This document shows positions 38,261-50,100 of a DNA stretch of 64,000 bases, in pieces. A program made the position numbers and the translations under genes. The number at the start of each line of letters is the position of its first letter. The first letter of the stretch is position 1. The notes below the pieces were generated by a model. That model was not told the origin of the DNA, did no database searches, and saw nothing but the letters and a program-made list of their open reading frames with translations. Origin of the DNA: Monilinia fructicola (Eukaryota > Ascomycota > Leotiomycetes > Helotiales > Sclerotiniaceae); contig VICG01000009.1 of the NCBI GenBank assembly GCA_008692225.1, positions 1,054,001-1,118,000 of the forward strand, written 5' to 3'.

Positions 38261-38778
38261 TCAGGCGCCATTGGTACCATTGACAGATTCGCCCTCAGTC
38301 TTTCGCACTTGTTCCATGACAATTTCCACCACCTTTTTGAAACCTTCCATCTCCTCTTCCACGGTACCACCCATTCCTGCACTTGCGAAGCTTATAGAGT
38401 TGCCAACATACACAGGCTTTCCTGTTTTGCGCGCCAGCAATTTTGCAAGACGGGTCGTGAACTCGACTGAGGATTCGTAGACACATAATGGTGTAGAAAG
38501 TGGCTGACTAGCATTCATTCTCTAAATACATGTTAGCATGAGAATGTGACGGTAAGAGTAAATAGAATTCTTACATTGGGTAGTGCGTAGACGAATGAGC
38601 CCAGAGGTGGTGCTGTAGAAGTGTCACCATTCAATGCCGTCGTGAGGAACAACAATAATGAGACTTTGCTGATGGTCAGACGTAGATGGATGCTGGTTTC
38701 TGGGGCTTTTGGAAGAGGGAAAGATATTTGAATAGGTGGTTGTGACGAGTCCATGATCGCTGGACTTAAACCCGCCAT
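38261..38778 (-). CDS. PAC4: Proteasome assembly chaperone 4-like protein
   Basis: Family role: PAC4 pairs with PAC3 (Poc4/Irc25 in yeast) to help assemble the alpha ring of the 20S proteasome. Exons 38778-38575 and 38521-38261 give 154 aa. The N-terminal half shows beta strands (IQISFPLP, TSIHLRLTISKVSLLLFLTT). The spliced joint reads GSFVYALPN-RMNASQPLSTPL. The segment TTRLAKLLARKTGKPVYVGN is close to the LARKTNKQVFVSYN block of animal PSMG4. It ends in a polar tail NGTNGA. An in-frame ATG at 38754 is an alternative start. It is divergent from PSD1 with 481 bp between starts. Confidence 0.82.
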
Positions 38779-39259
38779 ATTCTACTGATGTTGTCTCGGT
38801 GTTTTGAGATATATTTGTTGTTTGTGGTAGGGAAGAGCTGATGTTCACTTGGCGGGGTGTATTTGAATACAAGGGGACCAACATATATATATATGTTGGA
38901 CTGAAGGGGTGAAATTGGCTGTACAGTAACAATTCACTACCATAACATCTACACTTGATCCCATAGAATCTATGCAATGGTTATGCGACTTCTGACATAT
39001 AGAGGTTAGATTTTGCTACAACACATATCATATATATATGGATGTAGAAGTATATTGATTTTGTTTGCAACGCATTTATAATCTCAGTTTGAAGAACGTT
39101 GGAATTCTTGACTAGCAGAAGACATTGCATTGGAAGGCGGTGAAAAATAGTGCGGCAAAATAAATGAGTTTCGTCATTGCTTGAATTTGAATTCTGGAAT
39201 ATTCATGGGCAAACCGTTCTCGACCACAATCGAGTGAGACATATTCTCTCATCACCCCA
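38779..39259. promoter_or_regulatory. Shared PAC4/PSD1 promoter interval
   Basis: 481 bp between divergent starts. It contains a CTGTACAG palindrome at 38919-38926, a short (AT)n run near 38884-38895 and another AT-rich patch near 39030. Confidence 0.6.
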
Positions 39260-41047
39260 ATGGCGTATCGACTCGTAGCGGCGCATGTAGCACCTTCTCA
39301 GTTGTTACCAAGAAGCCCTTTAACTCTGCGAAATTCGACAATTTTGAAGCAATCGCAATGTATATGCAGGTGCCATAGACCTCGGAACTTTTCGTCATCT
39401 GCAAGATTTCATAGCCAGAACAACGAATATAAAGAATCATTTGGCACGAGATTACGGAAAGCCTTGAATGATACGAAAATAACATGGTATCATATCCCTG
39501 TGGGCTTGGGAATAGCATTCCTGGGACTTGGCCAGATATATCGAGTAAACGCGCGGGAGAAGGCAAAGAAGCAGGAAGAGGATGGAATCGTTAGAAGTGT
39601 GGGATCTGGAGGTAATGACAACAATGATGGAAATCAAGAACGACCAAAAAAGAGGGAAAGGGTGAGGCCCTCAGGACCATGGTATGTGTTTGTCCGATGT
39701 CTTGTGTTTGTAGCTAATGCGATTTTAGGCAGGTTCAAGTAATGTCGACTCTTCCGCTGAAGGCTATGTCAAGAATATGGGGTAAATTTAATGAATTGGA
39801 AATACCTTACTATCTACGTGTACCGGGATTCAAATTATATTCCTTTATTTTCGGCGTCAAGTATGTCCATTTCTCAAGCGTAAAAATAACCACTCTCTAA
39901 CTAGGTGTCTGCCAGCCTTTCTGAAGTATCAGAACCTGATCTTCATGTATATCCTAATCTAGCTTCATTTTTTTATCGTACCTTAAAACCAGGAGCTCGG
40001 CCACTTCATCCAAATCCGAACGCATTGCTATCTCCGGCCGACGGACGGGTCCTTCAGTTTGGGGCAATTGAAGGTGGCGAGGTAGAACAAGTCAAGGGAA
40101 TGACTTATAGTCTGGATGCCCTTCTTGGTACCAGCAAACCAGCTACCACCCCAAATCCTGCAGACCCTTCCAACATATTTACCTCCTCTCAAGACACTCC
40201 ACCTAAACAAAGCAAGGCGAGGTACAGCGAAGGGGATGAAGAGGTCATCAAGCAAGACGAAAAATTCGCAACTGTCAATGGTATCTCATATACTCTTCCA
40301 AATCTACTCTCTGGAGCCCCCCAAAAGCAGCCCGGAAAGAAGACAAGTGATGCCTCCACCACGCCCAAGGCAGCTTCTGAAGCTGAAGTCCGTGCTGACC
40401 TTGCTCTTGGCGAAAAGCCGTGGTATTCTCGAGTTACTACAGAGAACAAGACTGCTTTGTATTACGTAGTTGTATATTTGGCACCTGGTGACTATCATCG
40501 CTTTCATTCTCCAACTGCTTGGGTCGCCGAGAAGCGACGCCATTTTGCAGGAGAATTATATTCGGTATCACCTTATCTTCAACGAACATTACCGGGTCTG
40601 TTTACACTGAATGAGCGAGTTGTACTTCTTGGCAGGTGGAGGTGGGGCTTCTTCTCCTTCATTCCTGTCGGTGCTACAAACGTGGGCTCCATCAAGATTA
40701 ATTTTGATCGAGAATTACGAACCAATTCTTTGACAACAGATACCGCTGCTGACAGAGCTGCCGACGAAGCGGCGAAGCGCGGGGAGTTATATAGCGGGTT
40801 TGCTGAGGCTACCTACGAGGCTGCGAGTCCCATCCTCCATGGCCATGCCCTGAGGAGGGGTGAAGAAATGGGGGGATTCCAGTTGGGCAGTACTGTTGTT
40901 CTTGTGTTCGAGGCACCTAAAGGACAAAGACCAAGTCTCGATGAAGGGTGGATGGGACAAAAGAGAAAAGGAGGGTGGAACTGGGCCATTGAGAGAGGGC
41001 AAAAAGTCAAAATGGGCGAACAATTGGGATGGGTCGATGATGCGTGA
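39260..41047 (+). CDS. PSD1: Mitochondrial phosphatidylserine decarboxylase (Psd1)
   Basis: Pyruvoyl-dependent enzyme that converts phosphatidylserine to phosphatidylethanolamine in the inner mitochondrial membrane. Exons 39260-39681, 39729-39860 and 39916-41047 give 561 aa. The N-terminus is Arg/Ser-rich without acids (a presequence, with [11 protein letters not shown] near residue 50). One membrane segment follows, [20 protein letters not shown]. The decarboxylase domain begins around [16 protein letters not shown] and includes LSPADGRV (Asp), [10 protein letters not shown] (His) and the self-cleavage site [14 protein letters not shown], with Ser510 as the future pyruvoyl group. An insertion of about 80 Lys/Pro/Thr-rich residues between [11 protein letters not shown] and [10 protein letters not shown] is longer than in yeast or animal enzymes. 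Both introns must use AGs that keep the frame (39728 and 39915). Confidence 0.95.
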
Positions 41048-41055
41048 TTCTGGAC

Positions 41056-41084
41056 ATGGGAATGGGAATGGGAATGGGAATGGA
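41056..41084. repeat. (GGGAAT)n repeat
   Basis: About five GGGAAT hexamers directly after the PSD1 stop, probably in its 3' UTR. Confidence 0.85.
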
Positions 41085-41327
41085 ATAACCAACCAAAGAT
41101 ACAAGTTGAGCAAGTACATGTAGATCTTTCTCATTTAAAAGTGTATTTCTGTGTTGTGGACAAAAGTGGCTTAGAAACATAGGGGTCCTCAACCCATCAA
41201 GGTTGGCCATCAAGGTGCCCATACCACCTGCATGATCTTGTATATATGTACCTCGAATACTTTAAATTTTGTATCAAACATGAAAACATCTTCAACTGCC
41301 TAGTAGTAAGTCACCAGCAAATTGATC

Positions 41328-43147
41328 ATGGAAGATACCCATATTCACGATGTTCTCATCGTCGGTGGCGGCCCTTGCGGTCTTGCTGTCGCTGCTCGTC
41401 TCTGTGAAAGCACCCCCTCGTCACTTTTTACCGATTCCGAGCACCAGCGTTATCACTGGATGAAGGCCTCTTCAGCACGCCAAACCTCGAAGCCTTTCAA
41501 GACAAGTCGGCGTTCCCACACGGCAAGCGATCGGTTGGTGCGCGGTGCATCCTGCTGCCGGGGTCTTGACATTGCCGTGCTGGATGCGCATGGGGGCGAG
41601 TGGATGAGCGCTTGGAACGAGAGGTTCACGAAGCTGGAAATCAGGTACCTGCGGAGTCCCATGTTTTTTCACCCGGATCCTCGGATCGCGATGGGCTGAG
41701 AGGATATGCGTGGAAGGAGGGGAGAGACGATGAGCTCAAGGAGATTCATGGGGTGATTGGAAAGGAGTTGAGCAAGCATCAAAGAAAGCAGAAGATGAAG
41801 AAGAAAAAGTACGTGGCCGTGAGGTCCTTTGTGTACGAGAAATGTACCAGTGATTCTAATGCTAACTGCAATAGTGGGAGAGGCAAGCAGGAAACTACAT
41901 TTCTCGACGAGCGAGATCGACCTGATTATTTCAGACCGAGCACCGCTCTTTTCAAGAGCTTTTGCGAGGATATTGCCACTCGTTATGACCTGTCCAACAT
42001 CGTCGAGAAATCCGAAGTCAATTCCATCGACTACCAACTCAGTGAATGTCCGGATTGCCCAGGGGTCTTTACTCTTCAAACATCCACCGGAACCAAACGA
42101 GCACGCATTGTTGTTTTTGCCGCAGGTGCTGCTTTGAATCCAGCTCTGCCTTCCGACTGCCCATTCTCCCAGTCAGGAAGTATAACGCACGCCCTGATTC
42201 CCAATCATCTCAGCTCGAGTGACAAACTCCTTCCTCCACATATGCTTCATAAAATCTCGCGCAAACAAGCAACGAACCTTCTCGTGGTAGGTGGCGGTCT
42301 TACCAGTGCCCAAATTGCCGATGCAGCGCTCAAGCGTGGCGTTGCAAAGGTACATCAGATAATGCGTGGACCTCTCAAAGTCAAAGATTTCGACATGGAG
42401 CTTGGATGGGTTGCAAAGTTCAAGAATCACTTTCTTGCGCGCTACTGGACTGCGGATTCTGACGAGGAGAGACTGGAAATGTACAAGGAGGCGAGAAATG
42501 GCGGGAGCGTCAACTCGGAGTATCATCATATTTTGAAGGCTCATGTCTCGAAAGGCCGGGTTTCACTTCATGAATTTACCAATATCACTTCCGCGTCTTG
42601 GGACCCTGTCTCGAGATTGTGGAAGGTGGAGACTTCTCCTCAGTTGTTGGGTCTACCTTTGTTTGACCATGTCATATATGCGACGGGGTTTGATATCAAC
42701 TTTGAGAAGATTGAAGCAGTGCAGCCCTTGATCGAGAGATATGGTATTGAGACGGTTGGAGGGTTTCCATGCTTGACGCATGATTTAAGCTGGAGTGATG
42801 AGGTGCCATTTTTTGTTACTGGAAGGCTGGCAAGTTTAAGGATGGGCCCTGCTTCACCAAATCTTGAAGGGGCGAGAATGGGCGCTGAGAGGATTGCCGT
42901 GAGTATTTTTCCTTATTCTTGTTGATTGCTTGAGAAACTGTGAATATCTGCTAATCGACCACAGTGGAAAGTAGGTGAGCTTCTAGGACGTGGCGAGCCA
43001 GACAGCCAGGGGGAAAGACGTGACAGTGGTTACAGTAGTGTTGACGGAGGTAGCGAAGGAGTTGATTTTAGAAGATTGGGTCTGGGGATTGAGAACCAGT
43101 TTGATGTTTTAGATATAGGAGATGACGATTCTGCCAGTGGGAATTGA
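41328..43147 (+). CDS. FAD/NAD(P)-binding oxidoreductase, frameshifted
   Basis: Flavin-type oxidoreductase resembling fungal FAD-NAD(P)-binding and lysine/ornithine N-monooxygenase-like proteins; substrate unknown. Exons 41328-41808, 41875-42898 and 42965-43147. Dinucleotide folds: VLIVGGGPCGLAVAARL (residues 9-25) and LLVVGGGLTSAQIADAALKRG (about 294-315). An ATG-type motif FDHVIYATGFDINF is near the C-terminus. The first intron (66 bp; GTACGT donor, GCTAAC branch, AATAG acceptor) fits the frame exactly. The opening frame stops at 41697-41699, but LRSPMFFHPDPR continues as DRDGLRGYAWKEGRDDEL one base away. Restoring one G at the GG 41683-41684 joins them, for 562 aa. The C-terminal 60 residues are acidic and Ser/Gly-rich. 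Residues about 40-85 look poorly conserved and might hide further errors. Confidence 0.8.
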
Positions 43148-43707
43148 AGTGGAGTTATTTTTCAGACCCAACGACCAAAACAACAAACGTGTAAGACCAC
43201 CATCTAAAGTATGCCATCAAATTTGGCAAACTGCATTTTTAGAAATTACCAGTTATAGAGGGGCATGGTGAAGGCCCCTTGCATTATTGACGAGCCACCC
43301 TTTTGTTTGAGCTCACCGGAAGCATATTTATTCATTGGGCCATTGAGGGAAACCGATATGAACATCATCTCATCACGAGGTGTGTTGAATAATAAATTCA
43401 AGCTTTCTACGGAGTACCGTGGCAGAGTAAGCAAGAACAGAAACAAAGAGAGATACAAGTAGATGACAAGGAATGATTTTTATATTAAAGCATATCCACC
43501 TAGGTAGGTACATACGGGGTACCTAATTGCAGTCGGTATACTCCGGATGAATGAATACCTAGTAGGAGGTCATGATGAAGACATCGCGAGTGAAATCTCA
43601 AGTACTAGACGTCTGCAGCTGTCTATACCTTCCTAGCTACCTAGGTACTAATTACCTAGTAGTATGATGAATATGTCTTGGAGTATCTTCGGGACACCTT
43701 GACCTTG

Positions 43708-43824
43708 CCTAGTACCTCCTCTAGTACCTCTAGTACCTCCTCTAATACCTCTAGTACCTCCTCTAGTACCTCCTCTAGTACCTCCTCTACTACCTCCTCT
43801 AGTACCTCCTCTGGTACCTCCTCC
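43708..43824. repeat. 12-bp minisatellite CTCTAGTACCTC
   Basis: About ten tandem copies, some shortened to 9 bp (CTCTAGTAC), with single-base variants (CTCTAATAC, CTCTACTAC, CTCTGGTAC). Confidence 0.92.
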
Positions 43825-44103
43825 AGCTACTTCCCTCCCTCAGGTGAGCACGTGCTTTAGAACTCCCAGATACTGTACTTGTACTGTAGGTCTACATACA
43901 ATATTAGGTGGGCAAGGGTGTTCCGAGAGCTTGCGATCAGATGGCGACACCCATGAAGCACATGAAGTAATCAATCCAATGCCACCTGCAGTTCCAGTTA
44001 TTAACATCCATCCATCCATCCATCCATCATCCATCCATCTGAAAAAGGTAACGTGGAATCATTGAAGTCTACCTGTACCTCCCAAACTGTTATTTATATT
44101 ACA

Positions 44104-44157
44104 ACCAATCAAATAATCAATCAAATAATCAATCAAATAATCAATCAATCAATCAAC
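44104..44157. repeat. AATC tetranucleotide repeat
   Basis: Interspersed AATC and AAATAATC units upstream of the UBL-protein gene. Confidence 0.85.
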
Positions 44158-44380
44158 CCTCTTCTTACATATTATACACCTTCACCAGTTTGTCTATAAT
44201 TCCTAAAATCAAAATTTATGATTACTATGAAAGAAACCACACCTTAAACTGAGCTACTTATCAGTACTCTACTCTACTCTACCCTACTCTACTCTACTTT
44301 ACTCTACTCTACTCAACTCTACTCAACTAATAACCCTCGCACCAGATATTGACCAGCCCATTTGCCATTATCAAGCACGT

Positions 44381-46732
44381 ATGCAATCTGACACGCAACA
44401 AACATCAATCATGTCGCAATCTCTAGAGAACCCGGCTGGCAATGATGTGCCTACTAAAGACGAGGAGCAACAGAATTTATCAACCTTCACTCTTTCTATT
44501 GTCTCTCCTTCAGTAGAGGTCGCGAGCCCATTGACTTTTCCCCAATTGTTGGCCACCACTACCGTGGAAGAATTGAAAGCAAAGATCAGAGATGTGGTGG
44601 AATCAAAGCCAACCGATTCGGCCCAACGACTGATTCATCGTGGTCGAATGTTGGAGAGGGGATCGCAGACTATGTTAGAAGTCTTTGGCCAAGAGAGCGT
44701 GAGAACATAATTGCCTGCACACATAAGTAATCCGCTTGCTGACTCTATATCTTAGCTGTCAACTCTGGATACCCAAACTCTTCATCTCGTTCTCCGACCT
44801 GCTCCTCCTGAAGCCACTCCAACGACGACTGCAGATCCTCTCCCGCAAAACGCTCCCTCAAATACAGCCCCTCCTCCGACCTCGAACCCCCCACCTCATT
44901 TTCGTGGACCGCAGCATCTACAACAGCACCGCGATGTTCACCATGCGGCACATACACATCATACACCAACGGAAAGGTTGTTGCAACTGCGAAGGGAGAC
45001 CGAACGTCTGCAGCAAGAAGTCGAAGCAGGCACTCGGGTCTATCAATCTCAGGTTGGACGTCTCATGAATTTAGGGAATAATGTTCCGGCACCGCCCACT
45101 GTCACTCGAAATCCTCTTGTACCTCCAAATTCGAATCACACCTCACTTCAACAACTCATTGCGCAGCATCAACAAAGACGAGCAGCGGAAGGACGTCATG
45201 GGGTTCAGGATATCGGGGGGCAATCAAACATGTTCTCAGCTCTGGACGAAATGTATACTGGTAGATCAACGGTCCAGTTCAGGACTCCTGACCATAGTGC
45301 CACTTACACGCGTCAAGGTGTCGGCCCAAACGGAGAGAGGTGGCAAGTGACGGTGAATGAAACTACAACCACGATTCCTGCGTTTCGATCCCCCGCACCC
45401 CAAGGACATAACCCATTGCGATCGCCGGAGCGAGCTAACCACGGACAATACCCCACGCCCGCTGGGGCGACTTCAGGAAACCCTGCGTTGGATTTACAGA
45501 ACCTTTTGCGCAATGTAGATAGATTAAGGACTCCCCAAACACCTGCGGTGCCAAGATCTTCATCAACTCCTCCATCAGCGCAACCCGCAACTCAAAATAC
45601 CCCATCTTCCACCCCTGCCCCCACGGTCACATCTGCTCCTAGTACACCTCTGCCCACCGTGTCTCCCCCCGCCGCGAGTGCGTCTGTACCATACTTGACC
45701 ACAATCCCATCAACTTCCACCAGAACTACATCATCCCCTTCCGTGGAGCCCGTGGTCTATATACTCACATCACCCTCAGGCCCGCGTGCCCTTTTGATAA
45801 ACAATTCCGAGACTTTCTATACTCCACGTGCTTCGAGAACTCGCCAGAACGTTTCTCTGGGTGGCCGAGATCTACTGGGCTTACCTGAATATCGCAATAG
45901 AAATGCTCAAAGGGCCAGAGGAGCACATGGAAACCGACAGCGGGCGAATGAAGCAGCTCCCGTCGAATTTGCACCTATCCATAATCGTGCCCAAAGACCG
46001 GCGGTGCCAGTCGTACTCCAGCTATTTAATGTGCTTTGGTTGATCGTTAGGTTGGTGGGATTCGTATGGTTCTTCACTTCTGGAAACAGTAGCTGGTCAA
46101 GATTTTTCTTGATGACTGGACTAGCAGTAGTTGTCTTTCTCATCAACACCGGAGTTCTTACTGGAGTCTTCAACGGGATTGCTGAGCAATTCTGGGGACC
46201 AATCAGGAGACATCTAGAAAACTTGATTCCTCTGGCTGGACCGGATGCGGCGCTTGTGCCTGCAGCAAATGCAGAAGTAGTACCTCGGAACGGAGCGGCG
46301 GGAGCAGGCGCACAACCTCGACTACCCAATGGGCAACTTGACGAGACTCAAGTCGCCGCAAGACTCCTCGAGCTACACCGACAAAGGCAAGCTCAACCCG
46401 GCTGGGTCATCACACAAATTCGGAGGGCAGAGCACGCTGCGCTTCTCTTTGTGGCGAGTCTAATCCCTGGTGTTGGAGAGAGGCACATTACTGCTCGGAA
46501 TAATGCCGCGAGGGAAGCTGAGGCGGCAGCTCAGGCGGAAAGAAATCGTATTGAGGCGGAGAATGCGGAAGCTGGTGCAGCGGCAAATGGAGAGGAGACG
46601 GCCCGTGAGGCAAACAATGGCGAACACCAGCCTGAAATAACTCCTGGAGGAGGAGAAGCGAGCAGTGAGAATCCACGGCTCAATGCTGAGGTACAGCGCG
46701 AAGTACCTCCTGCAGAACCCCTAGTCGTTTGA
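44381..46732 (+). CDS. Ubiquitin-like-domain ER membrane protein (Herp/Usa1-like)
   Basis: Likely an ERAD cofactor: Herp and Usa1 have an N-terminal UBL and two membrane hairpin helices and scaffold Hrd1-type ubiquitin ligases. Exons 44381-44698 and 44756-46732 give 764 aa (754 if the ATG at 44411 is used). The UBL (about 35-130) runs from FTLSIVSPSVEV through VEELKAKIRDVVES and LIHRGRMLERG to TLHLVLRPAP, spanning the intron. A long Pro/Ser/Thr-rich linker follows. Two close hydrophobic helices lie at about 522-546 (LFNVLWLIVRLVGFVWFF) and 555-577 (FFLMTGLAVVVFLINTGVLT). The tail is Ala/Glu/Asn-rich and coiled-coil-like. The double-helix region and domain order fit Herp better than other UBL proteins. 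The Usa1/Herp identity is inferred. Confidence 0.82.
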
Positions 46733-47101
46733 TGGCCATTGCTTGGGGCGTCAATAGAGATGGCCGTGGATACGCGGTTATAGCAAAGGTTTCTGTGGCG
46801 GATTTGTTTTCGTTTTTTCCAGGCCGGCACATTGTGTACAATTGAACGCTCCAGCGTCCAAGACTTTAATGATCAGATGCAGGCGTTGATAGTAGCTTAG
46901 CCTGAATACGTTGATACCAATAAAAAATTCAATTTCGCAGATGATGTGCAACAATGGGAAATTTTTTTTGATTGAAATCGGTCGCATGTAGTGCCCAACT
47001 ACGAACTAATTAGAAATCGTATCCATACGATACGATACTTTGTACCTCCGCTAAGCCCGCACTGTCCATATCCCCCCCTCCCCCATATATTTACATCCAC
47101 G
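46733..47101. other. Convergent spacer UBL gene/VPS3
   Basis: Contains both 3' ends. I see no ORF or repeat worth noting. Confidence 0.5.
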
Positions 47102-50100
47102 CTACTCCGTTCCTTCGGGCTCCACCTCAATCGTCGGGCCAGCCTCCTTGATCCGATCAACCAGCGCGACACTGGCCTTGAGATTATCCGCGCCACTCAA
47201 GGCCTTGACAACCATCGTCTCACTCCTCTCCCGCACGATCCTCCTCAACGCGCTGACCAAAAACCCACTGACCAACTCCACACTCCAGGTATCGGGTATC
47301 ATCGCCAGCACATCTCCCACATCGAACCAGCCCCCGAAGCGTTCCAGGAGCGAGCTCGTTTGCTCCACGCGATTGCTGACATCTTCTATCTGGAGAAACT
47401 CGGCGAGGAGGGAGTGAAAGAGGGCTGCCTGCTCGGGGCGCGTGGGAAGCGTTGCCGGAGAGAGGGTCCCGGATGTGGGATGGTAGATACTAGAGCCGCC
47501 GAGGAGACAGTAATTTATGGCCGTATCGTAGTCGCCGAGCCCGTGCGTGAGGAGACGGAGCGCTTCTTCGTGGTGGGATTGTCGACCGTCGAGGATGATT
47601 ACTTCGGGGACGAGCTCTTGGGTGTAGGGGGCGATCCGTGCGAGGATGGCGGCGACGTCGTATTGGGAAGCGGATCCTTGGCTTCCGCCTAGGAGTTGTA
47701 GGAGTCGGAGACGACTGTGCCACCATTCTTCGTCGAGGGTGTTTTCGGTGATGAATTGACGATACGTTGGTTTGGGGGGTCGAAGGGCGCGGTAGGATTC
47801 GTAGGTTTGGATCAAGGTAGCTCGGGCTTCGGGAGATTCTTCGAGTTTGGTAGTTACGATGTCTAGATAGTACGCGATGAGTTCATTGATATACTCTGAA
47901 TGATGTTTGGAAAAGACCAGGTGTTCGAGGAAGTCTTTAACCGCACCGGGGGCTCCCTCTCGTAATATATTGAGAGCCTGTGTAGGCTCAAACTTGACTC
48001 GACTTTGCCCGTCGGCAAAGACTTGGACTCCAAGTTTGGGATTTCTGGATGCCAGCCAAACACCGTATTCTCGCACAAGAGCAGGATTTCGAACATTGAT
48101 TAGGTATTTTCGTACTTCATTTTCACCATCTAGGAGCTCGCCTCCTTCATCTTCCTCTCCTTCGATAATCCTTTTCCACGTGATCAATACTTCTTCGGTC
48201 ATCTTTCTACTTTGGTATAGACGACTAAGAACATAGAGGCGATTGTAAGACTGAAGCAAAGAGATTGCTCGTTCGAAGCAATCAACACCGTGATCTACTA
48301 AATTGTTCAGTTCTGCTCGTATAGACTTAGCTCTCGCTGGCCCACGAGGAGATGTTGTATCCAGCTGCAGTAGTACAATCAAAAGGGCAGCATCAACACT
48401 TTTGAAGACCTCAGTCTCATTTGAGATGCTACCAAATCCTTTCCTTCGGCGCCATGAGAGCAGGAATCTTCTCAAAAAACGAAGAACTTGCTCGGACATT
48501 ACGTCGTGTGTCCTTGGGCTTTGGGTATCCCAAACTCCGTTTGTCATGTTTATGAAGTTTTCTGCAGCATCCTTCACACCGCCATGAATCCAAACACCTG
48601 TTTTACCTTCAATGATCTCGTTTCGTAGAACGGGAACAATTGCCAGAATAACTCTGGGATCGAGGCTCCCCTCTGAAAGAGCCTCTTCGGCGGCTGCGTA
48701 TTCAGCGTCAGTCGCTTGACCAGCAGGAGCAGTTAGTAGACTTATAAAAATGAGCAATCCGATCTTCTGTCGGATATAGCCCAAGCTAACAAATTCAGTC
48801 TCGGTTTTGGCTTCACGGCCACGTAAGGAATTCATTAATTCGATGGCCTTCTTTCTGTCGAGAGATGGCACTTCCTCATTACCAGTATTCATGCCAAGTT
48901 TCGCATCGAGACGCAGGACAAGTGGATTCCGAACTGCCCACCATACATTATTTCCAGACCAAGTAACGACGCGCGATTTTGACTTCCCTAGCCTTTGAGC
49001 AAACTGTTGTTCTTCATCGTTACGCCGAGTTTCCCAACCTGGCGAGAGCGACTCTTCAAATAGTTCCCTTTCACCCGAAACTCTTTGCAGTGACATTGCA
49101 GTTGGAGATTCAACACTTCGCAGAGAAAGTGTGGATGTATTCAAGGATTTCAATGAACAAGGTTGAAAGCGCTTTAGCCGAAGTTTGTCGACCACATCGT
49201 CAAAATAAACATCCCCGGGCTGAATTACAGTTCTTAACCCAATCTTGCTTTCTCCATCCGCACTCGCTTTACCTGATAGTGGAGTTTCTAACCAGAACTT
49301 CTGCATTGCATCCTCCCCAGGATCCAGGTCCCACCTTTGAATTTCAATACCATGCCGCAGTACATCACCATCTTCAAATGCCATGGAAGCAAGCACGTAA
49401 CCTTCCTCTTCCTCTTCCATTGTACTAGGCACGGGATCGACATCAACACCCCGACCATCCACCACAATTTCTTCGGGGTAGCTGGCAAAGTCTAATGTTG
49501 ATCTAGTAACGTCACCCTCAAGATTTACAAACATACCAACTCCATGATCACGTGCACCAGTGCCTGTGACAAGAAGAAACTCCTGCGGGGAAGGCGAAAC
49601 TATGTGGGGCTTCAAGTATACAGGTGGCGTGGAAGATGTAGGAGCTTGAGCGCCGACCGTCGAAGAATCAGCCGGTGGAGGCGGTAGGGATTTTCCCGGA
49701 CTGTTATCCCCCTGCGCAGGCTCAGAAGAACTGGCCCCAGCTCCAGGTGAAGCATCTCGAAATAAGCGGTCAGGGGTACCTCGTCCAGAACGATCTCCGC
49801 TTGCCGCTCGTAGACTATCTCGTCGCGGGCCGGCTATGAAAGCATTGAGACTTGTACTTCTTCCATGACCTCGGTCGCCCGATGGACTTGTATGAGCCGA
49901 TGAGGAGTTTCGCGAAACTCCACTACCGCTACCAGATATATCCTCAACCTGTCCACCCACACTGCCAGACTGGGTGTCGTCTGAAGTTGATATAGGGAAT
50001 AGGGGAATCTTCAATTGACGATCAACATCAAGTAATGCGTAGGACCTAGAATCTGCGACACAAGCAAATGAATCACGGCGAATGGATATAGTGCTTCCTG

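Larger units (their letters stand above)
43148..44380. promoter_or_regulatory. Repeat-rich upstream region of the UBL membrane-protein gene
   Basis: 1.2 kb with a 12-bp minisatellite (43708-43824), (CATC)n (about 44005-44040), AATC/AAATAATC repeats (about 44104-44157) and (ACTCT)n (about 44264-44328). It also has a TACGGAGTA site at 43408-43416 and two CCTAGGTA sites (43499, 43640). A Ser/Thr-rich ORF across the minisatellite is an artefact of the repeat. Confidence 0.6.

Noticed and set aside
43678..43860. Ser/Thr repeat ORF
   Set aside because: Direct translation of the 12-bp minisatellite, with no conserved flanks.
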